From: Halalkalibacillus sediminis
GTDB lineage: Bacteria; Bacillota; Bacilli; Bacillales; Alkalibacillaceae
Assembly: GCF_002844535.1 (NCBI RefSeq)
Contig: NZ_PJNH01000005.1
Span: 19,281-83,280 of the forward strand
DNA: 64,000 nt
Direction of reading: 5' to 3'
The position numbers and the translations under genes were made by a program. The notes under the pieces are model-generated. The model was not told the origin of the DNA and did not search any database. It worked only from the letters and a program-made list of their open reading frames with translations. Shown one piece after another: positions 34,324 to 46,026 of this stretch. How positions within the stretch are numbered: position 1 is the first letter of the stretch; each line of letters begins with the position of its first letter.

Positions 34324-34794
34324 TTACCAACGATAGTGAGCGAATGCTTTGTTAGCTTCAGCCATTTTATGCATTTCTTCACGACGCTTAACAGCAGCTC
34401 CTGTGTTGTTAGACGCGTCAAGAACTTCATTAGCTAAGCGCTCTTCCATTGTCTTTTCGCCGCGAAGTCTAGCATAGTTTACGATGAAACGTAGACCTAA
34501 TGCTTGACGACGTTCTGGACGTACTTCAACCGGTACTTGGTAGTTAGAGCCACCTACACGTCTTGCACGAACCTCAAGTACTGGCATTACGTTTTTCATT
34601 GCTTCTTCAAATACATCTATAGCGTTTTGACCGCTACGCTCTTCGACTAAGTCGAAAGCTTTATATAGAATTTTTTGAGCAACACCTTTTTTGCCATCAT
34701 ACATGATTTGGTTGATCAAGCGTGTAACTAATTTTGATTTATACATCGGATCTGGTAGTACATCTCTTTTTGGTACTGCACCTTTACGTGGCAT
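34324..34794 (-). CDS. rpsG: 30S ribosomal protein S7
   Basis: A 156-residue head protein at the E site that nucleates 3' domain assembly. It has [20 protein letters not shown] at the start and [20 protein letters not shown] in the middle. In E. coli S7 autoregulates this operon; nothing in this sequence shows whether that holds here. Confidence 0.98.
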   Translation of the reverse strand: MPRKGAVPKRDVLPDPMYKSKLVTRLINQIMYDGKKGVAQKILYKAFDLVEERSGQNAIDVFEEAMKNVMPVLEVRARRVGGSNYQVPVEVRPERRQALGLRFIVNYARLRGEKTMEERLANEVLDASNNTGAAVKRREEMHKMAEANKAFAHYRW

Positions 34795-34834
34795 ATAGTG
34801 ATCCTCCCTTCCTAACTTTATTTAGTTCATTGTT

Positions 34835-35254
34835 TTATTTTTTCTCTTTAGGCATCTTCGTGCCGTACTTAGAGCGACCTTGTCTGCGGCCATCAACACC
34901 TGCAGTGTCTAGTGCTCCACGTACGATATGATAACGTACACCTGGTAAGTCTTTTACACGTCCACCACGGATCAATACAACACTGTGTTCTTGTAGGTTG
35001 TGACCGATTCCTGGAATGTACGCTGTTACTTCGATTTGGTTAGAAAGACGTACACGTGCATATTTACGTAATGCTGAGTTCGGTTTCTTTGGAGTCATAG
35101 TAGCAACACGAGTACATACACCACGTTTTTGTGGAGCAGGGTTATTCGTGAACTTTTTCTTGTATGAGTTGAAACCTTTATTTAGTGCTGGTGAGTCAGA
35201 TTTTTGTGTCTTTGACTGACGACCTTTACGTACTAATTGGTTAATAGTTGGCAT
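34835..35254 (-). CDS. rpsL: 30S ribosomal protein S12
   Basis: Decoding-centre protein. It has 139 residues from ATG 35254 ([15 protein letters not shown]), with GGGAGG 8 bases upstream; an open frame to 35341 is non-coding leader. Streptomycin-linked positions are wild type: Lys in [11 protein letters not shown] and in [12 protein letters not shown]. Confidence 0.98.
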   Translation of the reverse strand: MPTINQLVRKGRQSKTQKSDSPALNKGFNSYKKKFTNNPAPQKRGVCTRVATMTPKKPNSALRKYARVRLSNQIEVTAYIPGIGHNLQEHSVVLIRGGRVKDLPGVRYHIVRGALDTAGVDGRRQGRSKYGTKMPKEKK

Positions 35255-35284
35255 GGTTTTTCCTCCCTTCAAAATTAGGTTCTT

Positions 35285-35310
35285 TAATACCACACATCCA
35301 GGTGGTTCAT
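35285..35310 (-). other. Small hairpin in the rpsL leader
   Basis: The minus-strand leader contains GAACCACCTGGATGTGTGGT, with ACCAC and GTGGT able to pair around an eight-base loop, 35-50 bp before rpsL. I recall similar text in other Bacillus rpsL leaders but cannot confirm it here. It may be an autoregulatory site; evidence is weak. Confidence 0.35.
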
Positions 35311-35363
35311 ACTTGGGCAAAAAAACAAACTTAACACACAACCATCATGATTATGCATGAAGT

Positions 35364-35615
35364 TTATCTTCTGATTGCCACTGTGGCAGCGCCTACGTCG
35401 ATTCCGCTTGCTTTACCAAGTTCCTTAGAGGATTCAACATAAAGGATCGGTATACCGAGTTCATCCGCTGTCTTTAAAACTTTATCTGTTATACGTCGTT
35501 CAGCATTTTCAGCGATGACGACTTCTTGTACCTCTCCATTTTTCATGGAGTTAAGTACTTGTTTTGCTCCAATAACAATACCGTTACTAGCCTGTGCTAC
35601 TTTATCATAAGACAT
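35364..35615 (-). CDS. rplGB: L7Ae/L30e-family kink-turn-binding protein
   Basis: An 83-residue ribosome-associated RNA-binding protein of the YbxF type, whose B. subtilis homologue binds kink-turn RNA. It is read from ATG 35615 (MSYDKVAQASNGIVIGAKQ), with GGAGG 8 bases upstream. Five extra upstream codons are less likely. It has the family's GKASGIDVGAATVAI end. Position between rpoC and rpsL is as in B. subtilis. Confidence 0.93.
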   Translation of the reverse strand: MSYDKVAQASNGIVIGAKQVLNSMKNGEVQEVVIAENAERRITDKVLKTADELGIPILYVESSKELGKASGIDVGAATVAIRR

Positions 35616-35734
35616 TTCTAAATCCTCCAAAGTAACAAGGTTAAATGAAGCACCTTGAATATATTATCACTGACGAAAAATGTTGTCAATAATAATTTGC
35701 CATTTCATCCAAGGCGCTTCTACCTTATTTCTTT

Positions 35735-38700
35735 TTAAATCTCAGTTGGTTCTTCCACTGGTTTTTCTGCGACTAGCTCTTCGTCTTTATCTGCTTCTAA
35801 TTGGCGGTATCGTTGTAAACCGGTACCCGCAGGAACAAGCTTACCGATGATGACATTCTCTTTCAAGCCGAGTAACTCATCATACTTACCTTTAATTGCT
35901 GCGTCTGTAAGAATTCTTGTGGTTTCTTGGAATGATGCAGCTGATAAGAAGGAATCTGTTTCAAGAGACGCTTTCGTGATACCGAGTATGATCGGCTTCC
36001 CAATAGCTGGTTGCTTGCCTTCGATCAATGCATCTTTGTTTACGTTCTTGAAGTCTTGAATTTCCATCAATGATCCTGGCAATACATCCGTGTCGCCTGC
36101 TTCTGTCACACGTACTTTACGTAGCATCTGACGAACCATGACTTCGATGTGTTTATCACTGATTTCAACACCTTGCATACGATAAACTTTTTGCACTTCT
36201 TTCAGCAAGTACTCCTGAACACCTTGCAGACCTTGAACTTTGATTAGTTCTTTAGGGTCTACGGAACCTTCTGTTAAGGATTGACCAGCAATAACTTCTT
36301 GGCCTTCCTCAACTTTTACTCGTGCATTATATGGTGTAGTGTACGATTTCGTTTCGACTTCACCTTGCACGGTAATTTCTTTCTTATCCTTCACGTCATC
36401 TATTTGGGTTACAGTACCATAAATTTCACTGATTACTGCTTGACCTTTCGGATTACGTGCTTCAAATACCTCTTGGATACGAGGTAGACCTTGTGTGATG
36501 TCGTCACCTGCAACCCCACCTGTGTGGAATGTACGCATAGTAAGCTGTGTACCAGGTTCACCGATTGACTGAGCCGCGATGATACCGACTGCTTCACCGA
36601 CTTCAACCTGATCACCAGTAGCCATGTTCATGCCATAACATTTTTCACATGCACCATGGTGTGTGTTACAAGTGAATACTGAACGGATAACGACTTCTTC
36701 AATGCCTGATTCGATAATTTCTTTTGAAATATCTTCAGTCAGCAAGTCGTTACGTTTAGCAAGGACTTTTCCTGTTTCAGGATGCTTGATAGATCTGAAG
36801 GCTCTACGTCCGATTAAACGGTCAATCAATGGCACGATGATTTCGTTGCCTTCAGTCAATGCACTAACTGTCATACCGCGATCAGTTCCACAATCGTCTT
36901 CACGGATGATGACGTCTTGTGCAACATCCACTAGTCTACGTGTCAGGTAACCTGAGTCGGCTGTCTTCAGTGCAGTATCGGCTAGACCTTTACGAGCACC
37001 GTGAGTAGAGATAAAGTACTCTAATACCGTCAGACCTTCACGGAAACTTGATTTGATCGGTAATTCGATGATACGTCCAGATGGGTTAGCCATAAGACCA
37101 CGCATACCAGCTAACTGTGTAAAGTTAGAGGCGTTACCACGCGCACCGGAATCACTCATCATGTAGATTGGGTTTAGTGATTCTAATGATCCCATCAATT
37201 TATTCTGGATTTTGTCTTTAGCTTCCGTCCAGATGGAAATTACACGGTCATATCTTTCACTCTCTGTAATCAAACCACGACGGAACTGCTTCATGACTTT
37301 ATCGATTTTTTCTTGAGATTCATCCAATACATCTTGCTTATCAGGAAGAACAACGATGTCAGATACACCTATTGTAATACCTGCTTTAGTAGAGTATTTG
37401 AATCCTAAGTCCTTCATACGGTCAAGCATCTTAGATGTTTCCGTAATCTGATAGAACTTAAACACTTGTGCGATGATATCTCCTAGAATACCTTTCTTGA
37501 AAGGTAGTATTAGTTCACGCTTGCTGATTTCTTCCTTTACATCAGAAGTCGGATCGACGAAGTATTCATCTGGAGTCAAGTTCTCCAAGTTATCGTTCGT
37601 CGGTTCGTTGATATAAGGGAATGAATCAGGCAAGATTTCGTTAAAAATGATCTTACCTACCGTCGTCAATAGCAGCTTACCTTTTTGTTCATCAGTGAAC
37701 TTAGGATTATCGATTCCGGATGCTGCTACTGCAATTCTACTATGCAAATGCACGTAACCATTGTCATAAGCTAGTATAGCTTCGTGAGGAGTTGAGAATG
37801 TTGCACCTTCTCCAAGTGCATTCTCTCTTTCTAATGTTAAGTAATAGTTACCTAACACCATATCCTGTGAAGGCGTTACAACTGGCTTACCATCTTTAGG
37901 GTTCAAGATGTTCTGTGCTGCTAACATCAAGATTCTTGCCTCAGCTTGTGCTTCCGGAGAAAGTGGTACGTGAACAGCCATTTGGTCACCATCGAAGTCA
38001 GCGTTATATGCTGTACAAACGAGTGGGTGCAAACGGATCGCACGCCCTTCAACAAGTGTAGGCTCAAATGCTTGAATCCCTAAACGGTGCAATGTCGGTG
38101 CACGGTTAAGTAATACAGGGTGTTCTTTAATTACATCTTCAAGTACATCCCAGATTTCAGGACGTAGTCTCTCAATGTTTCTCTTCGCAGACTTGATGTT
38201 GTGCGCTAAGCCACGGTCTACAAGTTCTCTCATTACGAACGGCTTGAAAAGCTCGATGGCCATTTCTTTCGGAAGACCACACTGATACATTTTCAAGTTC
38301 GGACCTACAACGATTACAGAACGACCTGAATAGTCAACACGTTTACCAAGTAAGTTCTGACGGAAACGACCTTGCTTACCTTTCAACATATGAGAAAGAG
38401 ACTTCAATGGACGGTTTCCTGGACCAGTAACTGGACGTCCACGACGACCATTATCTATTAGAGCATCTACTGATTCTTGCAACATACGTTTCTCGTTTTG
38501 AACGATGATCGTAGGTGCACCTAAGTCTAATAGACGCTTCAAACGATTGTTACGGTTGATTACTCTGCGGTATAGATCGTTTAAATCTGAGGTCGCAAAG
38601 CGCCCACCATCTAATTGAACCATCGGTCGCAATTCTGGTGGAATGATTGGTAGAACATCAAGGATCATCCAAGAAGGATCATTCCCTGAGTTTCTGAATG

Positions 38701-39343
38701 ACTCTAGCACTTCTAAGCGTTTGATCGCTCTAGTACGACGTTGACCTTGTGCAGTTTTAAGCTCTTCTTTAAGCTCGGTAACTTCTTTGTCCAAATCAAC
38801 ATCTTGTAATAATTTACGAATCGCCTCAGCACCCATGTTAGCTTTGAAAGTGTTGCCGTACTTATCATAATAGGCACGGAATTCTTTCTCAGAAAGAAGT
38901 TGCTTCTTCTCAAGCGGAGTATCGCCAGGTTCAGTTACGATATACGCCGCAAAATAAATCACTTCTTCTAAAGCTCTTGGAGATAAATCTAGGATTAGTC
39001 CCATTCGACTTGGAATCCCTTTGAAATACCAAATGTGAGATACAGGGGCAGCTAGTTCAATGTGCCCCATGCGCTCACGACGTACTTTAGACTTCGTTAC
39101 TTCAACACCACAACGGTCACATACAACGCCTTTGTATCTTACACGCTTGTATTTTCCGCAATGACATTCCCAGTCCTTTGTAGGACCGAAGATTCTTTCA
39201 CAGAAAAGACCGTCTTTTTCTGGCTTTAAGGTACGGTAATTGATTGTTTCAGGTTTCTTTACTTCGCCAAATGACCATGAACGGATTTTGTCTGGTGAAG
39301 CCAAACCTATTTTCATATACTCAAATCTGTTTACATCGATCAA
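35735..39343 (-). CDS. rpoC: RNA polymerase beta-prime subunit
   Basis: Catalytic subunit. The 1202 residues have the N-terminal zinc site ([19 protein letters not shown], from about residue 60) and the active-site magnesium loop NADFDGDQM near residue 450. A second zinc site includes [14 protein letters not shown] and the trigger-loop region [19 protein letters not shown]. It starts [18 protein letters not shown], 48 bp after rpoB. Confidence 0.99.
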   Translation of the reverse strand: MIDVNRFEYMKIGLASPDKIRSWSFGEVKKPETINYRTLKPEKDGLFCERIFGPTKDWECHCGKYKRVRYKGVVCDRCGVEVTKSKVRRERMGHIELAAPVSHIWYFKGIPSRMGLILDLSPRALEEVIYFAAYIVTEPGDTPLEKKQLLSEKEFRAYYDKYGNTFKANMGAEAIRKLLQDVDLDKEVTELKEELKTAQGQRRTRAIKRLEVLESFRNSGNDPSWMILDVLPIIPPELRPMVQLDGGRFATSDLNDLYRRVINRNNRLKRLLDLGAPTIIVQNEKRMLQESVDALIDNGRRGRPVTGPGNRPLKSLSHMLKGKQGRFRQNLLGKRVDYSGRSVIVVGPNLKMYQCGLPKEMAIELFKPFVMRELVDRGLAHNIKSAKRNIERLRPEIWDVLEDVIKEHPVLLNRAPTLHRLGIQAFEPTLVEGRAIRLHPLVCTAYNADFDGDQMAVHVPLSPEAQAEARILMLAAQNILNPKDGKPVVTPSQDMVLGNYYLTLERENALGEGATFSTPHEAILAYDNGYVHLHSRIAVAASGIDNPKFTDEQKGKLLLTTVGKIIFNEILPDSFPYINEPTNDNLENLTPDEYFVDPTSDVKEEISKRELILPFKKGILGDIIAQVFKFYQITETSKMLDRMKDLGFKYSTKAGITIGVSDIVVLPDKQDVLDESQEKIDKVMKQFRRGLITESERYDRVISIWTEAKDKIQNKLMGSLESLNPIYMMSDSGARGNASNFTQLAGMRGLMANPSGRIIELPIKSSFREGLTVLEYFISTHGARKGLADTALKTADSGYLTRRLVDVAQDVIIREDDCGTDRGMTVSALTEGNEIIVPLIDRLIGRRAFRSIKHPETGKVLAKRNDLLTEDISKEIIESGIEEVVIRSVFTCNTHHGACEKCYGMNMATGDQVEVGEAVGIIAAQSIGEPGTQLTMRTFHTGGVAGDDITQGLPRIQEVFEARNPKGQAVISEIYGTVTQIDDVKDKKEITVQGEVETKSYTTPYNARVKVEEGQEVIAGQSLTEGSVDPKELIKVQGLQGVQEYLLKEVQKVYRMQGVEISDKHIEVMVRQMLRKVRVTEAGDTDVLPGSLMEIQDFKNVNKDALIEGKQPAIGKPIILGITKASLETDSFLSAASFQETTRILTDAAIKGKYDELLGLKENVIIGKLVPAGTGLQRYRQLEADKDEELVAEKPVEEPTEI

Positions 39344-39391
39344 GGAGCAAACCTCCCTTATTTTATCAACGAATGGATCTCACTCACTCGT

Positions 39392-42300
39392 TTATTCACT
39401 CACGTCTTCGTTACGTTCTAAATTCACATTCAATTGATCCGAGGATTGTTCATCATCTTCTAAATCACGCATATCGATTTCATCCTCGTCTTGAGTTAAC
39501 ATCTTAACGTCCATCCCTAAACTTTGAAGCTCTTTTATCAATACTCGGAAGGATTCTGGAACACCAGGAGCTGGTAGATTTTCACCCTTCACAATCGCTT
39601 CATAAGTTTGTACACGCCCTACGACGTCATCGGATTTAACAGTTAAGATTTCTTGAAGTGTATAAGCTGCACCATATGCTTCCAGTGCCCAAACTTCCAT
39701 CTCACCGAAACGCTGACCACCGAATTGTGCTTTACCACCTAACGGTTGCTGCGTTACAAGTGAATAAGGACCTGTAGAACGAGCGTGCAATTTATCATCA
39801 ACCATGTGCTCAAGTTTAATCATATACATGACACCAACAGATACACGGTTATCGAATGCATCACCTGTACGGCCATCGTATAATACTGTCTTAGCATCTC
39901 GAGCTAAACCAGCTTCCTCAATTGTTGACCATACATCTTCCTCGTTAGCACCATCGAATACTGGAGTTGCAACGTGGATGCCCATTTCACGAGCTGCCAT
40001 TCCTAAGTGTAACTCCAATACCTGCCCAATGTTCATACGTGATGGTACACCCAGTGGGTTTAACATAACATCAACAGGCGTTCCATCTGGTAAAAACGGC
40101 ATGTCTTCTTCCGGTAAAATACGTGAAATAACACCTTTGTTACCATGACGTCCTGCCATTTTGTCACCTTCAGAAATCTTACGCTTCTGAACGATATATA
40201 CACGTACTAAGTTGTTGACACCAGGAGATAGTTCATCCCCGTCCTCACGGTTGAAGGTCTTAACGTCAAGGACGATTCCTCCACCACCATGTGGCACGCG
40301 TAAAGATGTGTCTCGGACTTCCCTAGCTTTTTCACCGAAGATTGCATGTAATAGACGTTCTTCTGCAGAAAGTTCTGTCATACCTTTAGGAGTTACTTTA
40401 CCAACAAGCAAATCCCCGTCAGTAACTTCAGCACCTACACGAATAACACCATCTTCATCCAAGTTTTTAAGAGCGTCTTCTCCTACGTTAGGAATATCCC
40501 GAGTAATTTCTTCAGGTCCTAATTTCGTGTCACGAGCTTCTGATTCGAATTCTTCGATATGAATCGATGTGAATTCATCCTCTTTGACCATACGCTCACT
40601 CATGATGACGGCATCCTCGTAGTTGTAACCGTCCCACGTCATAAATGCAACAAGAGCGTTTTTACCAAGTGCCATCTCACCGTTATCCATAGATGGTCCG
40701 TCAGCCAGGATTTCCCCTTTAACTACACGGTCACCTTTAGATACGATCGGCTTCTGGTTATAACAAGTTCCTTGGTTGGAACGGACGAATTTTAATAAGC
40801 GGTAGCGATCTAAGTCACCTTCTACTTCTTTTCCATCAACTTCTTTAATTTGTCTTACATGAATTTCTTTCGCTTCGACTTTCTCAACGATTCCTTCATG
40901 TCTGTTAATGACTGAAGCACCACTATCTTTACCTGAAACATATTCCATTCCAGTTCCTACGAAAGGAGCTTCTGGACGAAGCAATGGTACCGCCTGACGC
41001 TGCATGTTCGCACCCATCAATGCACGGTTCGAGTCATCGTTTTCCAAGAAAGGAATACATGCAGTTGCCGCTGAGACAACCTGTTTCGGTGATACGTCCA
41101 TGTAATCGATTTGTTCACGTGGAACGACCGTGTTTTCCCCGCGGAAACGTGCGATGACTTCTTCATCTATGAACGATCCATCTTCATCTAGTTTCGCGTT
41201 TGCTTGGGCTACGATATAGTTATCTTCTTCGTCAGCTGTCAGATAATCTGACTGACTTGTTACCTTGTTCGTTTCAGGGTCAACCTTACGATAAGGAGTT
41301 TCGATGAAACCGAATGGATTAACTTTCGCATAAGTTGAAAGCGAGTTGATCAACCCGATATTCGGACCCTCTGGAGTTTCGATCGGACACATTCTTCCAT
41401 AGTGGGAGTAGTGTACGTCACGAACTTCAAAACCTGCACGCTCACGTGTCAAACCACCCGGCCCTAATGCTGATAGACGACGCTTATGCGTCAATTCAGC
41501 TAGTGGGTTTGTTTGATACATGAACTGTGACAACTGTGAGCTACCAAAGAATTCTTTGATTGAAGCAATCACAGGTCTAATATTGATAAGTTGTTGTGGT
41601 GTAATTGATTCAGTATCTTGAATGGACATGCGTTCACGAACAACACGCTCCATACGAGATAAACCGATACGGAATTGGTTTTGAAGCAATTCACCAACTG
41701 AACGCAAACGACGGTTACCTAGGTGGTCAATGTCGTCTGTGTTTCCAACCTGATGTAAAATATTGAAGAAATAACTGATAGAAGCAATGATGTCAGCAGG
41801 CGTAATGTTTTTGATACTATCATCCACATTCGCATTACCAATGACATTCAATGTTCTTTCGCCTTCAGGATCAGTCGGGTCTAGAATCTTAACCGATTGG
41901 ACTTTGACTGGATCTTCAAGAACTCCATCTTGTGGCTCAAGGATCTTCTCACCGAAAGCTTCGTCCTCTACTTCTAATAAAGGCAATACTTTATCTAATA
42001 CACGGCGAGTAAGTTTATCACCTTTTCTAGCGATTACTTCTCCCGTTTCTTCGTCAGCAATCGTTTCAGCAAGCGTCTGGTTGAACAGGCGGTTTTTCAA
42101 ATGAAGTTTCTTGTTCATTTTGTAACGCCCAACGCGAGCTAAATCATATCTTTTAGGATCGAAAAAGCGTGAAATCAATAGACTACGAGCACTTTCCGCT
42201 GTTGGTGGTTCACCAGGGCGGAGCCTTTCGTAAATTTCTATTAAAGCTTTTTCACTATCTTCTGTATTATCTTTTTCTAAAGAGTTTCTTAGATACTCGT

Positions 42301-42940
42301 TATCTCCAAGCAAATCAATGATTTCGTCATCATTACTGAAGCCTAGAGCACGCAATAATACAGTTATCGGTAATTTACGAGTACGATCAATACGTACATG
42401 GACTACATCTTTCGCATCAGTTTCAAACTCTAACCATGCACCACGGTTAGGAATAACTGTTGCAGTGTGACCTTTTTTACCGTTTTTATCTACTTTGGAA
42501 TTGAAGTAAACACTTGGTGAACGTACTAGCTGAGAAACGATTACGCGCTCAGCACCGTTAATGATGAACGTACCAGTGTCCGTCATCAATGGGAAATCAC
42601 CCATAAATACTTCTTGTTCTTTCACTTCCCCAGTTTCTTTGTTAAGAAGACGAACTTTCACTCTCAGTGGAGCATTGTATGTTACGTCTCTCTCTTTTGC
42701 TTCATCGACTGGGTACTTTGGTTCTTCCAAACTATAATCCACGAATTCTAGTGAAAGATTCCCTGTGAAATCTTCGATTGGAGAAATGTCCTGAAACATC
42801 TCTTTCAAACCTTCTTCTAAGAACCAATCGTAAGAAGCTGTTTGAATCTCGATTAAATTAGGAAGTTCCTGTACTTCACTGATTCTAGCGTAACTACGAC
42901 GCTGGCGGTGTCGACCGTATTGAACTAGTTGACCTGTCAA
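39392..42940 (-). CDS. rpoB: RNA polymerase beta subunit
   Basis: Forms the catalytic pincer and the rifampicin pocket. About 1182 residues from TTG 42940 ([20 protein letters not shown]), which has GAGGGG 8 bases upstream and is the start used in B. subtilis; GTG at 42949 is the alternative. It has the expected [15 protein letters not shown] and [20 protein letters not shown] segments. In the rifampicin cluster, [14 protein letters not shown] has Tyr (TAT, 41516-41518) where nearly all bacteria have Asp (E. coli Asp516). The other cluster positions, including the His and Ser most often mutated, are wild type. Confidence 0.98.
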   Translation of the reverse strand: MTGQLVQYGRHRQRRSYARISEVQELPNLIEIQTASYDWFLEEGLKEMFQDISPIEDFTGNLSLEFVDYSLEEPKYPVDEAKERDVTYNAPLRVKVRLLNKETGEVKEQEVFMGDFPLMTDTGTFIINGAERVIVSQLVRSPSVYFNSKVDKNGKKGHTATVIPNRGAWLEFETDAKDVVHVRIDRTRKLPITVLLRALGFSNDDEIIDLLGDNEYLRNSLEKDNTEDSEKALIEIYERLRPGEPPTAESARSLLISRFFDPKRYDLARVGRYKMNKKLHLKNRLFNQTLAETIADEETGEVIARKGDKLTRRVLDKVLPLLEVEDEAFGEKILEPQDGVLEDPVKVQSVKILDPTDPEGERTLNVIGNANVDDSIKNITPADIIASISYFFNILHQVGNTDDIDHLGNRRLRSVGELLQNQFRIGLSRMERVVRERMSIQDTESITPQQLINIRPVIASIKEFFGSSQLSQFMYQTNPLAELTHKRRLSALGPGGLTRERAGFEVRDVHYSHYGRMCPIETPEGPNIGLINSLSTYAKVNPFGFIETPYRKVDPETNKVTSQSDYLTADEEDNYIVAQANAKLDEDGSFIDEEVIARFRGENTVVPREQIDYMDVSPKQVVSAATACIPFLENDDSNRALMGANMQRQAVPLLRPEAPFVGTGMEYVSGKDSGASVINRHEGIVEKVEAKEIHVRQIKEVDGKEVEGDLDRYRLLKFVRSNQGTCYNQKPIVSKGDRVVKGEILADGPSMDNGEMALGKNALVAFMTWDGYNYEDAVIMSERMVKEDEFTSIHIEEFESEARDTKLGPEEITRDIPNVGEDALKNLDEDGVIRVGAEVTDGDLLVGKVTPKGMTELSAEERLLHAIFGEKAREVRDTSLRVPHGGGGIVLDVKTFNREDGDELSPGVNNLVRVYIVQKRKISEGDKMAGRHGNKGVISRILPEEDMPFLPDGTPVDVMLNPLGVPSRMNIGQVLELHLGMAAREMGIHVATPVFDGANEEDVWSTIEEAGLARDAKTVLYDGRTGDAFDNRVSVGVMYMIKLEHMVDDKLHARSTGPYSLVTQQPLGGKAQFGGQRFGEMEVWALEAYGAAYTLQEILTVKSDDVVGRVQTYEAIVKGENLPAPGVPESFRVLIKELQSLGMDVKMLTQDEDEIDMRDLEDDEQSSDQLNVNLERNEDVSE

Positions 42941-42949
42941 CTGCTTCAC

Positions 42950-43290
42950 CCCTCAAACAACCAGAATTAAGTCAGATCTATCCCTGCCCATCCATTAAAA
43001 TGAGTGTAGGAATCACTGACAATGTTTTGTTCAAAGAACATCATTCTTAGAACAAAAAATGGTCCGACAAAAAGACATGCCGAACTTGCTTGATGAACTC
43101 TTTCGATGTATCAAGCGATATATTCAACATTCGATTTTTCGAATGTCATATCTATATTGAAACGAGACAAAAAGCTTTTGAAAACTATTTGAATCGTTGT
43201 TTCATTATCGGTAAAACTCTTGTGTTTTATACGTTCAAGCGCTTTTTCAAAAAAACACTTGACATCCAAGCACATTTGTTGGCATTTTTT
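42950..43290 (-). other. Long untranslated leader of rpoB
   Basis: The promoter at 43292-43320 would give an rpoB leader of about 340 bases. It contains a 7-bp hairpin (ACATTCG/CGAATGT, 43127-43146) and AT-rich sequence, and no convincing gene. Two overlapping frames of 78 and 89 codons here lack a good ribosome-binding site and match no family I recognise. Confidence 0.55.
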
Positions 43291-43291
43291 A

Positions 43292-43320
43292 ATATTACCA
43301 TAGAGAAAATTCTCAGTCAA
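43292..43320 (-). promoter_or_regulatory. Predicted sigma-A promoter of rpoB-rpoC
   Basis: The minus strand has TTGACT (43315-43320), a 17-bp spacer and TAATAT (43292-43297). The -35 box overlaps the stop codon of the upstream methyltransferase gene. Confidence 0.75.
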
Positions 43321-43918
43321 TCTTAATGGAACGGAGCACAAAATAACCTTTAGATCGTGCAACAACCTCTGCATTTTCATAAATTTCCTCCATCTTCGCT
43401 TTCAGCGATGGTGCTCCTTGCTTTTTCTGTACTACCACCCATAACTCTCCATTCGTTTTTAAAAGAGGAAAGCTATCTTCGATCATTTGATGGACAATTG
43501 CCTTGCCAGCTCGGAACGGCGGGTTTGTTAATACAGCAGCGAATGTTTGGTTTTTTACAGTATCTACGCCGTCACTCTCAAGCACCTCTACATTTCCAAC
43601 TTCGTTGATCGAGGCATTTTCTTTTGCCAATTCTACAGCCCGTTCATTGATATCAACCATGAATATATTACGTTCATCAAATTCTTTTGCTAGAGTAATA
43701 CCAATCGGCCCGTAGCCACAACCTAAATCTAATAGATCACCGAGCACTTCGGGTTGTTCAAAATGTTCTAGTAATGTCTTAGTGCCAAAATCTATTTGCT
43801 TTTTTGAAAATACTCCATCGTCTGTTTGGAAGGTAAATGTGAATGTTCGAATGGTTGCGTTAAAATGTGAAGGGTTGCTTGTACTTGTGGGTTTCTGTGA
43901 GTAATAGTGCTCGCTCAT
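43313..43918 (-). CDS. ybxB: RsmC-like class I SAM methyltransferase
   Basis: A 201-residue protein related to the catalytic half of RsmC, a 16S rRNA guanine-N2 methyltransferase. It has the SAM loop DLGCGYGPIG and the NPPF catalytic motif (LTNPPFRAGK) typical of amino-group methylation of nucleic acid. The start is ATG 43918 (MSEHYYSQKP), 8 bases after AAAGGTGG. The target is not proven in Bacilli. It lies between rplL and rpoB as in B. subtilis. Confidence 0.92.
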   Translation of the reverse strand: MSEHYYSQKPTSTSNPSHFNATIRTFTFTFQTDDGVFSKKQIDFGTKTLLEHFEQPEVLGDLLDLGCGYGPIGITLAKEFDERNIFMVDINERAVELAKENASINEVGNVEVLESDGVDTVKNQTFAAVLTNPPFRAGKAIVHQMIEDSFPLLKTNGELWVVVQKKQGAPSLKAKMEEIYENAEVVARSKGYFVLRSIKID

Positions 43919-43998
43919 TGATTCGACCACCTTTGATCTTTATTGAGTATGTATCTATAAGTCCAATGAAGGAATTCACTCAATATTAAAATACAAAC

Positions 43999-44034
43999 AT
44001 AAGCTCGCTGAAATAATCCAGCGAGCTTATAATT
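43999..44034 (-). terminator. Terminator after rplL
   Basis: A 12-bp stem ATAAGCTCGCTG/CAGCGAGCTTAT (43999-44010, 44019-44030) with an eight-base loop, followed by T-rich sequence on the minus strand. It separates the L10-L12 unit from the genes before rpoB. Confidence 0.85.
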
Positions 44035-44041
44035 TGTTTTA

Positions 44042-44407
44042 CTATTTTAATTCTACTTTAGCGCCTGCTTCTTCTAATTTTTCTTTCATTTCTTCAGCTT
44101 CTTCTTTAGCTGCGCCTTCTTTAATAGCTCCTGGTGCGTTGTCAACTAAGTCTTTTGCGTCTTTAAGACCAAGACCAGTGATTTCGCGTACTGCTTTAAC
44201 AACCTTGATTTTAGAAGCACCTGCATCTTCAAGTACAACGTCAAATTCAGTTTTCTCTTCAGCAGCAGCTTCTCCAGCGCCTGCTCCTGCAGCAGCAACT
44301 GGTGCAGCAGCTGTTACTCCGAATTCTTCCTCGATAGCTTTAACTAAGTCGTTCAATTCTAGAACTGACATTTCTTTAATCGCGTCAATGATTTGCTCAT
44401 GTGTCAT
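44042..44407 (-). CDS. rplL: 50S ribosomal protein L7/L12
   Basis: A 121-residue stalk protein present in multiple copies; it recruits translational GTPases. It has an N-terminal dimerisation helix ([15 protein letters not shown]), an Ala-rich hinge (about residues 33-50) and the C-terminal domain with [15 protein letters not shown]. Confidence 0.98.
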   Translation of the reverse strand: MTHEQIIDAIKEMSVLELNDLVKAIEEEFGVTAAAPVAAAGAGAGEAAAEEKTEFDVVLEDAGASKIKVVKAVREITGLGLKDAKDLVDNAPGAIKEGAAKEEAEEMKEKLEEAGAKVELK

Positions 44408-44459
44408 GATTAAATCCTCCTTAAATGTTTTTGAATTTTTTTATACGATCAGGCGTAAA

Positions 44460-44963
44460 TTAAGCGCCTTCTTCTTCTTCTTTCTGTTCCGCAACGGCTT
44501 TTGTAGCGTATGCGAAGTTTCGTACTGGTGCTTGTAATACGCTGAGTAGCATAGATACAAGACCGTCGTATGAAGGTAGTTCTGCAAGCTCTTTCAACTG
44601 ATCAAGAGTTGCGATGTTACCTTCTACAATTCCGCCTTTAATCTCTAAAGCGTCATGTTCTTTAGCGAACTGACCTAATACTTTAGCTGGTGCTACTGCA
44701 TCTTCTTCACAAAAAGCAATAGCAGTCGGTCCAACCAAGATATCGTTTAGACCTTCATAGCCAGCTTGCTCAGTCGCGCGTCTAGTCATTGTGTTCTTGT
44801 ACACTTTGAATTCAACGCCTGCCTCACGCAATTGTTGGCGTAATTCAGTGACTTCTGCAACATCCAAACCGCGATAATCTACAAGAACTGTCGTTTTGCT
44901 GTTCTCAAGTTTTTCAGCGATTTGTGATACTTGTTGCTGTTTGTGTTCTAAAACTGTGCTCAT
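44460..44963 (-). CDS. rplJ: 50S ribosomal protein L10
   Basis: A 167-residue stalk base that holds L12 dimers on its C-terminal helix. It has [20 protein letters not shown] and [10 protein letters not shown]. The L10-L12 complex represses this operon in the family by binding the leader RNA described at 45017-45160. It is preceded by AGGGGG. Confidence 0.98.
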   Translation of the reverse strand: MSTVLEHKQQQVSQIAEKLENSKTTVLVDYRGLDVAEVTELRQQLREAGVEFKVYKNTMTRRATEQAGYEGLNDILVGPTAIAFCEEDAVAPAKVLGQFAKEHDALEIKGGIVEGNIATLDQLKELAELPSYDGLVSMLLSVLQAPVRNFAYATKAVAEQKEEEEGA

Positions 44964-45016
44964 CGTTCCACCCCCTGGTCGTTTGTTGGATCATACCGTC
45001 CGGTGTTCTCTACAAA

Positions 45017-45160
45017 TAAAAAGCCTCCGCATAGACGCGGAGGCATGATATCGTATATATCTCCAAACGCACTAAGACGTTTGGACACGTTCACACACAC
45101 CTCGGCAGGAAAAGTTTAAGCATTGCTGCTCCTGCTGTCTACGGTATAAAAGTTTATTTA
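45017..45160 (-). ncRNA. Ribosomal protein L10 leader with terminator
   Basis: The minus strand carries the conserved bulged region with CCTGCCGAGG and TAGACAGCAGGAGC, a CCAAACG/CGTTTGG hairpin (45063-45084) and then a strong hairpin GCCTCCGC/GCGGAGGC (45023-45044) followed by five T residues. This is the L10 leader architecture of Bacilli, in which binding of L10-L12 favours termination before rplJ. Confidence 0.9.
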
Positions 45161-45174
45161 ATTGCAACAGAGCA

Positions 45175-45203
45175 ATTATATACAAGACTCTGTTAAATGT
45201 CAA
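45175..45203 (-). promoter_or_regulatory. Predicted sigma-A promoter of rplJ-rplL
   Basis: Consensus TTGACA (45198-45203), a 17-bp spacer and TATAAT (45175-45180) on the minus strand, just upstream of the L10 leader. Confidence 0.93.
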
Positions 45204-45224
45204 CTACTCAATTAGTGTTTTAAA

Positions 45225-45923
45225 TTACTTGCGGATGAAACCAGATACATCTACACGGATTCCAGGACCCATTGTAGAAGAAACGGCAGCATTACGCATG
45301 TAAACACCTTTTGATGATTGTGGTTTAGCTTTAACCAATGTTTCAGTGATTGCTTCAAAGTTTTCTGCTAACTTTTGCTCATCAAATGAAACTTTACCGA
45401 TTGGAACATGTACGTTACCTGATTTATCAACGCGGTATTCTACTTTACCAGCCTTGATTTCTTCAACAGCTTTTTCGATCTCGAAAGTAACTGTTCCAGT
45501 TTTCGGGTTTGGCATTAAGCCTTTAGGTCCCAATACTCGACCTAACTTACCAACTTCAGCCATCATGTCAGGAGTTGCAACAACTACATCAAAATCGAAC
45601 CAACCTTGGTTGATTTTGTTGATGTACTCTGCATCACCTACATAATCAGCGCCAGCAGCTTCTGCTTCTTTCACTTTGTCGCCTTTAGCAAATACTAAAA
45701 CGCGTTGTGATTTACCAGTACCGTTTGGTAGCACCATCGCACCACGGATTTGCTGGTCAGCTTTCTTAGGGTCTACACCCAAACGGAAAGCAGCTTCAAC
45801 TGTTTCATCAAAATTCGCAATTGATGTCTTTTTGACTAATTCAATTGCTTCGTTCACGCCGTAAGCATTTGTACGATCTACAAGCTTTAGGGCGTCTTGA
45901 TACTTCTTACCATGCTTAGCCAT
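45225..45923 (-). CDS. rplA: 50S ribosomal protein L1
   Basis: A 232-residue protein of the L1 stalk that handles E-site tRNA and usually represses its own operon. It has [18 protein letters not shown] and the signature [20 protein letters not shown]. It follows rplK after a gap that holds a perfect hairpin. Confidence 0.98.
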   Translation of the reverse strand: MAKHGKKYQDALKLVDRTNAYGVNEAIELVKKTSIANFDETVEAAFRLGVDPKKADQQIRGAMVLPNGTGKSQRVLVFAKGDKVKEAEAAGADYVGDAEYINKINQGWFDFDVVVATPDMMAEVGKLGRVLGPKGLMPNPKTGTVTFEIEKAVEEIKAGKVEYRVDKSGNVHVPIGKVSFDEQKLAENFEAITETLVKAKPQSSKGVYMRNAAVSSTMGPGIRVDVSGFIRK

Positions 45924-45972
45924 AAAAATTTCCTCCTCTTGTGGTTTTAGCGGTTGAACCTCCCACGAATAA

Positions 45973-45997
45973 AGGTTGCGAGATTTAGTCGCAACCT
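45973..45997 (-). promoter_or_regulatory. Hairpin between rplK and rplA, possible L1 target
   Basis: AGGTTGCGA and TCGCAACCT form a perfect 9-bp stem with a seven-base loop about 50 bp upstream of rplA. The minus strand has no T tract after it. L1 represses its own mRNA in many bacteria, so an L1-binding site is plausible but not shown. Confidence 0.4.
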
Positions 45998-46026
45998 ACG
46001 ATCGTAACTGTAACAATAGCATGAAA

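Noticed and set aside
34835..35341. 168-residue version of S12
   Set aside because: The first 29 codons are the untranslated leader; the ribosome-binding site and homology place the start at 35254.
43259..43290. Plus-strand promoter TTGACA near 43259
   Set aside because: No -10 box at proper distance and no plus-strand gene downstream.
43090..43380. Overlapping 78- and 89-codon frames on both strands before rpoB
   Set aside because: AT-rich leader sequence, no good ribosome-binding site, and one overlaps the end of the methyltransferase gene.
44034..44537. 167-codon plus-strand frame opposite rplL and rplJ
   Set aside because: Antisense shadow of the Ala- and Glu-rich rplL; the Ser/Ala repeats come from reading that codon pattern backwards.
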